Origin: Azolla pinnata
Lineage: Eukaryota > Streptophyta > Polypodiopsida > Salviniales > Salviniaceae
Reading direction: 5' to 3'
DNA: 42,545 nt
Assembly: GCA_037176905.1 (NCBI GenBank)
Contig: JBBBWG010027201.1
Location: forward strand, 58,322-100,866
The position numbers were made by a program, and so were the translations under genes. Within the stretch, counting starts at the first letter, position 1; the number at the start of each line of letters is the position of its first letter. The notes beneath the pieces were generated by a model. It ran no database searches, had not been told where the DNA came from, and was given only the letters and a program-made list of their open reading frames with translations. Below, piece by piece: positions 1 through 7,880 of the stretch.

Positions 1-107
1 TGGTAGGGATGGATGTGGATGCATGTGGGCGAATGCGCGGATGAATGCGGATGAATGCGGATGAATGCGGATGAATGTGGATGCATGTGGATGCATGTGC
101 ATTCCAG
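1..107. repeat. Decamer tandem repeat (GCGGATGAAT-like)
   Basis: About five near-copies of a ten-base unit reading GCGGATGAAT, drifting into GTGGATGCAT at the right end. It lies upstream of the subtilase gene and has no coding character. The left end is cut by the window. Confidence 0.8.
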
Positions 108-684
108 CTTTCCTGCATAGAACAGAGCAGTCTGCTAATTTAATGTGTCCTTCTTCCTCCTCGTCTTCTTCATCCTCTTCTTCTTTCATCTTCAGCAGCC
201 GCAGCTCGATCTCCCGATCGAAACCCTAATCATTGAATGGTTCATCCTCTTCCCTGTCTCCTCCCCGCAAATGCACCACACAGACAGACCCGCAAGCAGA
301 AGAGATATCGAGAGAGCGCGAGCGGTGCAGCAGATCTTTCTTTTCCTGCAGCAGCAAATCTGAGGCTTTGTTTCAGTCAAATCGCCAGCTATGGCGAAGC
401 TCGAGCTGCTTGCGCAAGCGGAAACGGAAGGCGGCATCGCTGAAGTGTGGGGAGTCAGTCAGTGGCTGTAGGTTAGCTCCTTTGAAGGTTTCCCACCGTC
501 TGCTGCTTCGATCCGATCTCTATCTAACCCTAAATCCGAGCCACCATTGCAGCTAGGGTTTCCAAACCTCGAGCTGCTGCTGGATCCTTTCCCTCGCCCC
601 CCAGCCATTCATTCACGGTAGTCGTCGCTTCGATCTGCTGCTCCTGCTCCTACATGTAACAAGAGCAGGCATTTTGATCCGGCC
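108..684 (+). promoter_or_regulatory. Upstream region and leader of the subtilase gene
   Basis: No protein-coding signal of its own is seen. The stretch carries CT-rich tracts and three telo-box-like motifs (AAACCCTA or its complement) near 221, 524 and 553, a motif common in plant promoters and 5' leaders. No clear TATA box was identified, so the transcription start is not fixed. Open frames here are short, overlap on both strands and look like shadows. Confidence 0.4.
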
Positions 685-3600
685 ATGGCGATGGAGCAGC
701 CCCGTTTGAGCAGCAGGTTCGCCCCGCTGCTCGCCTTCGGCTCCTTGCACCTGCTGCTCGCCATAGCCGCCTCCGCCGTCTGCTGCGCTGCTGCGGGCGG
801 AGACGAGGTCTTCATCGTCACCATGGCGGGGGATCCCGGAGTTCACAGGTTCCAGGGCATGAAGACGACGACGACTGCTGCTGCCGGGCATGTCGCTGCA
901 AGGTCTCGTCTTCTCCTCCCTTCTGATGATTCTCTCTTTCCCTTCTGAGGATTCCTCTCTTTCCCTTCTGAGGATTCCTCTCTTTCCCTCTGAGGATTCC
1001 TCTCTCTGCGCGCTGTGCTGCCGTCTGCGCTCGCTCCTTCCCTGCAAAGCAATGGCGATTCGATCGCTTCTGAAGCTCTGAAGGCGTACGTGTGTGTGTG
1101 TCTGTGTGTGCAGCGTGGAAGCCGAGGCGTACTTCGCGGAGCTGGAGGCGCAGCACGACGCGTTCCTGAGCAGCTTCTTCGACGCCATGGGAGGAGGAGG
1201 AGGAGGCGGGAGCTACACGAAGCTCTACAGCTACAGCCATGTCCTGAACGGGTTCGCAGTGCAGCTCTCGGCGGAGAAGGTAAGAAACGCAGACAGGCTT
1301 CCCGAGAGGAAGGAAGGAAGCTCTGTGGCTATGGCTATGGCGACGAGGAAGGGAACTGACGCGTACCTACCACATCTGGTTTCGCCATGGCTCGCGAAGG
1401 CGGAGCTGCTGCGGCGAGCGCCGCAGGTGCGGAAGGTGGAGCGCGACTGGCGCCTGCAGACGGCGACGACGCACACGCCGGACTTCCTGGGGCTCCCCAG
1501 CCATGTCTGGCCTGCAGAAGGAGGCCCCGGCGGAGCAGGAGAAGGCATCATCATCGGCATCATCGACACAGGCATCGATCCTTCCCATCCCAGCTTCTCC
1601 TCCTCCTCCTCCTCCTCCTCCTCCTCCTCCTCCTCCATGGCTGCTTACCCCCCTGTCAATGGCTTCCGCGGCAGGTGCGAGCTCTCCACCGCCTTCTCCT
1701 GCAACGGCAAGGTCATCGCCGCGCAGCACTTCGCCAGAGCTGCGCAGGCCGCCGGCGCCTTCAACGCCTCCCACGACTTCGCCTCCCCGCTCGACGGCGA
1801 TGGCCATGGCAGGCAAAGTCTCTCTGCTCCTCCTCCCTCTGCCATTCTTCCGCACTGTCTCCTCCATCTCCGCTTCATGCGAAGGAAATGCATCGTCTTC
1901 TTCTTCTGCATCATCAGTTCCTGTTTCTTTCTGCACCATCAGTTCCTGTTTCCTTGTGCATCATCAGTACCTGTTTCCTTGTGCATCATCAGTACCTGTT
2001 TCCTTCTGCACCATCGTCTTCTTCTTCTTCTGCATCATCAGCACCTGTTTCCTTCTGCACCATCGTCTTCATCTTCTTCTGCATCATCTGTACCTGTTTC
2101 CTTCTGCACCATCATCGGCTTCTTCTTCTGCGCCATCTGTACCTGTTTCCTTCTGCATCATCGTCCTCTTCTTCTTCTGCATCATCAGCACCTGCATCGT
2201 CTCCATCGCCGCCGCCTGCATCATCAGCACAGACACAGAGTCTCCTTCTCTCCATCCGCTGCTTTGAGGGAGACGATGAATGGGGGGGGGGGGCATGTGC
2301 ATGAGTGCATGCATGCGTATGCGTATGTGCATGTATGGGGAGATGGGCGGATGGATGGATGTGATGGATGGATGGGATGGATGGATGGATGACTGCATCG
2401 TATGCATGCATTCCACATCCATGTATGTATGAATGCATATGTGACCGACTCATGGGGCATGATGCCATGCATATACAGGTACAAAATATGCCTACAAGCA
2501 TGCATACATAAACACATGCATGCATGCGCACATACATGCATGCATGCACACATACATACATGTATGACCCACTAGATGATGGAGTGTGGTGAGGATTGAA
2601 GGCATGGAATCATGCATTGCAAGCATGCTTACATGCATCACATACATACACACACATACATGCATGCATGCATGCATGCATACACACATACATACATGAG
2701 CCACCATGTGGGGGGCAATTTGAAGGCTATGGAATCAATCATACATTGCATGGCATGTTGTTGCTTCACATTGATACATTTACTACATACTGATTGAAAG
2801 CAACCCCTCAAAATGTTTTTTTGTTTGTTTCTGTGTGTAATCAGCCACACCGCGTCGATCGCGGCCGGAGGCCATGGAGTTGAAGTGAACTTCAACGGCT
2901 TCAATTTCGGCGATGCCAGCGGGATGGCCCCTCGGGCACGGTAAGTCAGCATCAAACAAATAAGGTGACGCGTGGCTTAGGGTTTAGGGTTTAGGGGTTA
3001 AGCTCTCAGGCTTTAGGGTTTAGGGCTTAAGCTCTTAGGGTTTAGAGTTGAATCAGGGACACGATCCCAGCTGACCTCACAATGCCCAATTGACTTAAGT
3101 TTTTCGATTTGATTCTGTGTCTGTTGCTGCTGTCATCGTCATTTGTCATCGATGGGATGTCCGGCCAACATTCGTACTCCGGGGTGCGGGGGGGAATATC
3201 CAATCAGAATATCCGTGTACAAAGCTCTATACCGGCAGATCGGAGGATTCGTTTCGGACGTGGTCGCGGCGATCGATCAAGTAAGTTTGAGATGGTGCTT
3301 CGAATTGCATTGCTACGATCATCGACGCACATACAGCGCATTGACTTATCATCCACCCCCGCACATGTTCATTCATCTATGTGTTGTGTGCATATATGTA
3401 CGCACGTATGCATAGATTGTTAGATTCACATCACTTGAAAACATCCAAAGTGTGGAGCATGCGAATGATAAAACGATTTCTTGCATCCTTCCAACGATTT
3501 CTATTCCATACTTCAAACATTCGGCGTGATTCGAGTGTCTTGCATCGATCGTTTTGTTTTTTCCTAATCTACACACTGATTAGATCGCAAACGAATGCAC

Positions 3601-3979
3601 GAAATGCGAATGGCATTCTTGGGACTAAAACGCGAAATCGATGCAAATGTGCATGTAGGCAGCGAAGGACGGGGTGCACGTGCTGAGCCTGTCGGTGGGG
3701 CCGAGCAGCCCGCCGTCGAGCGTGCGGCTCACGTTCCTCAACGCGTTCGACGTCGCGCTGCTGGCGGCGGTGAAGGCCGGGGTGCTCGTGGTGCAGGCGG
3801 CGGGGAACGGGGGGCCGTACCCGAGGACGATGGCGTCGTTCAGCCCGTGGATCGTGTCGGTCGCGGCGGGCCTCGACGACCGCAGCTACACCAACCGCGT
3901 CGTCCTCGGCAACGGCGCCGAGATCTCCGGGGTCGGGATCACACGTAGGTCCTCATCGTCATATGTCGTAGTCGTAATC

Positions 3980-4013
<34 letters not shown>

Positions 4014-4068
4014 AAGCATTATCTTTGAATGTGTGTGCATTTATGTGTGGGATCGATCGATCGGTTGG

Positions 4069-4119
<51 letters not shown>

Positions 4120-4184
4120 ATTCATTGGTTGATTGATTGATTGATTCATTCATTCATTCCTTCATTGATTGATTGATTCAGTGG

Positions 4185-4215
<31 letters not shown>

Positions 4216-7200
4216 CTTGATTGGTTGATTAATTGATTGGTTGATTGGTTGATTGGTTGATTGATTGATTGATTGTTTGATTGGTTGATTGATTCATTCC
4301 TTCATTCCTTCATTGATTCATTGGTTGATTGGTTGATTGATTGATTGATTCATTCATTCCGTCATTCCTTCATTGATTCATTGATTCATTGATTGATTGG
4401 TTGATTGATTGATTCATTCCTTCATTCCTTCATTGGTTCATTGAGTGATTGATTGATTGAGTGAGTGATTGATTCAGTGACTGATTGATTGATTGATTGA
4501 TTGGGCAGCGGGGACGCAAGGCGAGGAGCTCTACGACCTCGTCTTGGCCGATGACGCGGCTGCGGCAAACGCCCCGAACCCGAGGCTCGTGCCCGCTTGC
4601 CAGCAGCCCGCGGCCTTGGACAAGAGCCTCGTCGAGGGCAAGATCCTCATGTGCACCTACTCCTTCGCCTTCGTCTACGGCGGCGCGACCGTGGGGCAGG
4701 TCGTGGAGACCGCGCGCAGCTTGGGCGCGGCCGGCTTCATCCTGTTCGCGAGGGCCGAGCTCCCGGGGAGCAAGTTCTCTCCGGCGCCGTTCGCGATCCC
4801 GGGGATAGTCGTCGCCGACGTCGCCGACGCCACGGTACTATACTAACTCACACTCTTCACCGCGTTTGAAACGGCTCGAGCTCGAGCTTTCTTTGGGTTT
4901 AGTAGCTTTATCAACCGTTTCTCTCGCCCTGAGTTTCAAAATTCCAAACGTTCTTGTGCCATTGCATAGCTTGCTCTCTTGCGTTATTTAGGGTTTTTCT
5001 CTTTTGTCACTGCAAGGTGCTCCTGAACTACTACAATGCGAGCAACAAGGCCCCTCAGGCCCGCATCGGCAACGGGATGCTCCCCACGCTCACCGGCACC
5101 GCCCCGCAGGTCGCCCTCTTCTCGTCGCGTGGCCCCGCTGTGAAGGACTACATGCTCCACGACGCCGACGTGCTCAAGCCCAACATCCTCGCGCCCGGAT
5201 CGCTCATCTGGGGCGCTTGGACCCCGATCGGCACCGGCGAACCCGATTACCAAGGTAACGTTTGCGTCGAACGGGTTCTCAGGGTTTTCCAAACCCCGCC
5301 GCGTATTTTGTTTCGAAACCGTTCCGATACGGCGCTTAGAACTTAACTTAGAATTAAGGTGTTAAGCGTAGAATTAAGGTGCTACGCGAATTCACAACCG
5401 ATCAAACCTACATATCGCGAGAGTTTTTTGCTATTTTGTAACTCCGCTCCTCAGCGATCGGTAGCTCTATCAAATCTCAAGAACGGTAGGAAAGATCAAG
5501 ATCGCCGAATGTTGGGACGAAAGACGAATCGAGTGCCGTGTGCCGATGACGAGAGGAGCGTGTTTTGTTCCCTATTTTTTCGGTTTCACACCAGGCCAGC
5601 GGTTCGCGCTGATCTCGGGCACGAGCATGGCGACGCCGCACGTCGCGGGCGTGGCGGCCCTCATCCGGCAGGCGCACCCGGGATGGAGCCCCGCCGCGGT
5701 CGCGTCGGCCATGATGACGACAGCTGTCGCCGCCGACAGCGACGGCTCGCCGCTCCTCGCGCAGCGCTACGCGGGCAACGGCTCCGTTCTCCTCGACGCC
5801 GCCACGCCCTTCGACTTCGGCCACGGCGCCCTCAATGCGAACGCGGCGCTCGACCCGGGCCTCGTCTTCGAGGCAGGTAGCGAACGAAAGATGTTGCAAT
5901 GTCTTGGATTAAAAACCAATCGAATGAATCGAAACCAAAGTAGATCGGCCTTTGCTGATCGAATGAATCGAAACCAAAGTAGATCGGCCTTTGCTCTGAT
6001 CGAATGAATCGAAACCAAAGTCGATCGACCTTTGCTCTGATCGAATGAATCGAAACCAAAGTAGATCGGCCTTTGCTGATCGAACGAATCGAAACCAAAG
6101 TAGATCGGCCTTTGCTGATCGAACGAATCGAAACCAAAGTAGATCGACCTTCTGAAAAACCAATCTCTTTCTCTAACTTTTATGTTTTCATAATCAAAAG
6201 CTTCCCCTAGTGGTAAGTCAGTGGCTGCTTGTTACTACCGAAACCAGATTTTGAATCCTGCCACAGTACTGCAGAACTCTTGAGCTATTTGCACTTCTCA
6301 TCTTCATATCTCTAGATCACTACATACAGCTACTACAAAGTATAAAGGGGTTTGTTTGATCAGCTTGCCCTAGTGGTAAGTCAGTGGTCAGAGTTTGAAT
6401 CCTACCACAGTACTACAGAAGTTTTGATTGCACTTCTGATCATCAAATCTCTAGATCATTTACCTCCCCACAGAGATTAAGGGTTTGATCAGCTTGCTCT
6501 AGTGGCAAGTCAGTGCTTGACTCTTAATACCGAGTAAGCGAGGGTTTGAATCCATCCTATCACAGCACTACTAAACTATTTGCACTTCTCATCTTCATAT
6601 CTCCAGATCATTACCCCTAGTGGTAAGCCAGCGGTCAGAGTTTGAATCCTACCACAGTACTACAGAAGTTTTGATTGCACTTCTGATCATCAAATCTCTA
6701 GATCATTTACCTCCCCACAGAGATTAAGGGTTTGATCAGCTTGCTCTAGTGGCAAGTCAGTGCTTGACTCTTAATACCGAGTAAGCGAGGGTTTGAATCC
6801 ATCCTATCACAGCACTACTAAACTATTTGCACTTCTCATCTTCATATCTCCAGATCATTGCCTAGTAAGTGTAAGGGTTTCAACTCATGTCCTAGTTGGT
6901 ACTTCCGAACTGTTTGCACTGCTGATCTTCATGTCTCTTAGATTATATACCTCCACGGAGTACGTAAGGGTTTGAACCCATGACCTCCTCGTCCCCTCAC
7001 CGAGCAACAACACCAATCTCTCTCTCTCTCTCTCTCTCTCGGTCGAAGGTCGAACCCCGCAGCAAACAAAAACAACACATCGAGGAAGGCGAAGGCTGCG
7101 ATCTACATGGACTTTTTGTTTTCCTGCGCAGGCTATCAGGACTACGTCGACTTCTTGTGCGCGGCGCTGGGGCCGGCGGACGGGGCGCTCGTGTGGGGCG

Positions 7201-7748
7201 TGACGGGCGCGAGGTGTGAAACGGCCGCCGGGCGCCGACGAGGTCCTCGTCGTCGAGGCCGTGGACGTCGTCCGCGACAGCTTCGTGCAGCTCGTGCTCT
7301 TCGTGAACCTGCCCAACGCGACCAACGCGACGCTCACCAACAGCGCCGAGTACGTGGGCACGTTCAACATCGTGCCCTCTGCCAGCCCCAACCGGCGCCT
7401 CATCACCAACCTCCGCTTCGAGATCGGCGACAACATCAAGCGCGTCGGATCGATCCGGAACGACGACCAGGTCGTGCTCACCATCGTCGTCAAGGGCACC
7501 GAGCGCGTCACCATCCAGGGCCTCCGCATCGAGTACCAGACGTAAGAGAAGATTCTCCCCGATCCCGATCCCGATCCCGATCGTCGCCGTCGGCTTCGAA
7601 GCATGCAGATTCCCCCCCAGCAGATTCCCCCCGGCCCGACGGATTCCCGCGACGCGTCGTCTCGTCGGCGACGGGAATCGCACACCGCGATGCTCGGCCG
7701 CGGATCGTCGCCGCACGTGCCACGGATCGTCGCCGCGCTCATCGATAA
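685..7748 (+). CDS. SBT2: SBT2-type subtilisin-like serine protease with a foreign C-terminus
   Basis: Secreted S8 peptidase. Exons read by phase: 685-902, 1114-1279, 1400-1812, 2845-2940, 3208-3280, 3659-3944, 4509-4834, 5017-5254, 5595-5876, and a last exon from 7132. The first ATG opens a signal peptide (about residues 12-37), then an inhibitor-like propeptide (EVFIVTMAGD onward). Catalytic residues are all present: Asp184 (IIDTGID), His267 (GHGSHTAS), Asn372 (AAGNGG) and Ser616 (GTSMATPH); a PA-like insert lies in exons 7-8. A poly-Ser run of about 14 sits just after the Asp motif. Intron 3 is GC-AG. After VDFLCAALG...VTGARC the family's fibronectin-like domain should follow, but homology stops near 7213; the open frame continues to 7748 (904 aa) as Arg-rich sequence without recognisable similarity. 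An alternative acceptor at 7213 gives an 809-aa product ending at 7545. Exons 1-9 are confident; the 3' end is not. Confidence 0.88.
925..1000 (+). repeat. 24-bp tandem repeat in subtilase intron 1
   Basis: Three copies of a unit containing TTCTGAGGATTCCTCTCTTT lie inside the first intron of the subtilase gene. They do not touch the splice sites. Confidence 0.8.
1905..2230 (+). repeat. Minisatellite in subtilase intron 3
   Basis: About ten diverged copies of a 24-27 bp unit built around CACCATC/CATCATC followed by ACCTGTTTCC. The unit is pyrimidine-rich, so the intron stays open in several frames and produces long spurious Ser/Phe/Leu-rich translations. It lies within the GC-AG intron 1813-2844. 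Confidence 0.85.
2281..2760. repeat. G-run and ATGC-rich microsatellite in subtilase intron 3
   Basis: A run of about a dozen G near 2281-2293 is followed by GGATGGAT, CATGCATG and ACATACAT simple repeats. Two imperfect copies of a longer segment (a GATGGAGTGTGG / CCATGTGGGG lead then GAAGGC-ATGGAATCA and CATTGCA) sit near 2565-2626 and 2697-2752, separated by the tetranucleotide repeats. Confidence 0.8.
2977..3050 (+). repeat. Interstitial telomere-like TTTAGGG repeats
   Basis: About seven perfect or near copies of the plant telomere unit TTTAGGG, interrupted by GGTTAAGCTCT-type spacers, directly downstream of the splice donor at 2941 in subtilase intron 4. They read in one direction only. 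Confidence 0.8.
3960..4507 (+). repeat. (TAG)n then long (TTGA)n array in subtilase intron 6
   Basis: A short TAG trinucleotide run (about 3977-4012) is followed from about 4060 by roughly 440 bases of TTGA with TTCATTCATTCC variants. The array runs to the splice acceptor at 4508, so the normal polypyrimidine tract before exon 7 is made of repeat units. The next exon nevertheless continues in the correct phase. Confidence 0.9.
5912..6155 (+). repeat. 39-bp minisatellite in subtilase intron 9
   Basis: About six to seven copies of a 36-40 bp unit containing AATCGAAACCAAAGT and AGATCGGCCTTTGCT. Copies differ by a CT insertion and single substitutions. It starts about 35 bases after the exon 9 donor at 5877 and is non-coding. 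Confidence 0.9.
6200..6985 (+). mobile_element. Tandem tRNA-like (SINE-type) repeats in subtilase intron 9
   Basis: Five or six related ~120-bp units each carry an A-box-like CTAGTGGTAAGTCAGTGG followed by a B-box-like GTTTGAATCC, the internal RNA polymerase III promoter arrangement of tRNA-derived SINEs. Unit starts are near 6208, 6370, 6500, 6618, 6748, and a degenerate one from about 6866. Units 2-3 and 4-5 form a near-identical direct duplication with a 247-bp period. Tails read CTCTAGATCATT(TACC). No tRNA cloverleaf is intact, so these are not functional tRNA genes. Confidence 0.6.
7214..7545 (+). other. Polyphenol-oxidase C-terminal (KFDV-type) domain segment
   Basis: The frame starting at 7216 encodes about 109 residues (VKRPPGADEVLVVE ... 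VTIQGLRIEY, stop 7543-7545) with the pattern of the domain that ends plant polyphenol oxidases: a VKRP lead-in, EVLVVE, FVNLPNA, EYVGTF, a TNLRFEIGD stretch, DQVVLTIV and VTIQGLRIEY. The eponymous KFDV motif itself is degenerate (QLVLF). No copper-binding tyrosinase domain is found upstream; the 5' neighbour is the subtilase. The frame is +1 relative to the subtilase exon beginning at 7132, but an AG at 7212-7213 would join subtilase exon 9 (phase 1) to this segment in frame. It may be a true fused domain, an exon captured by recombination, or a decaying fragment. Confidence 0.7.
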
Positions 7749-7789
7749 AGCTCGCACCAGCATTCAATTCTTGTCAATTCTATCGCATC

Positions 7790-7836
7790 GGATCGGATCG
7801 GATCGGATCGGATCGAATCGAACCGTGTTCGGATCG

Positions 7837-7874
<38 letters not shown>

Positions 7875-7880
7875 CTCGCA
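7790..7880. repeat. GGATC and TA simple repeats
   Basis: Five or so GGATC pentamers followed by two TA dinucleotide runs, in the 3' flank of the subtilase gene. No gene is associated. Confidence 0.85.

Noticed and set aside
1094-2392. Continuous 432-codon plus-strand frame
   Set aside because: It contains subtilase exons 2 and 3 but also runs through introns 2 and 3, where the minisatellite is translated as Ser/Phe/Leu repeats; family motifs require splicing at 1279/1400 and 1812/2845.
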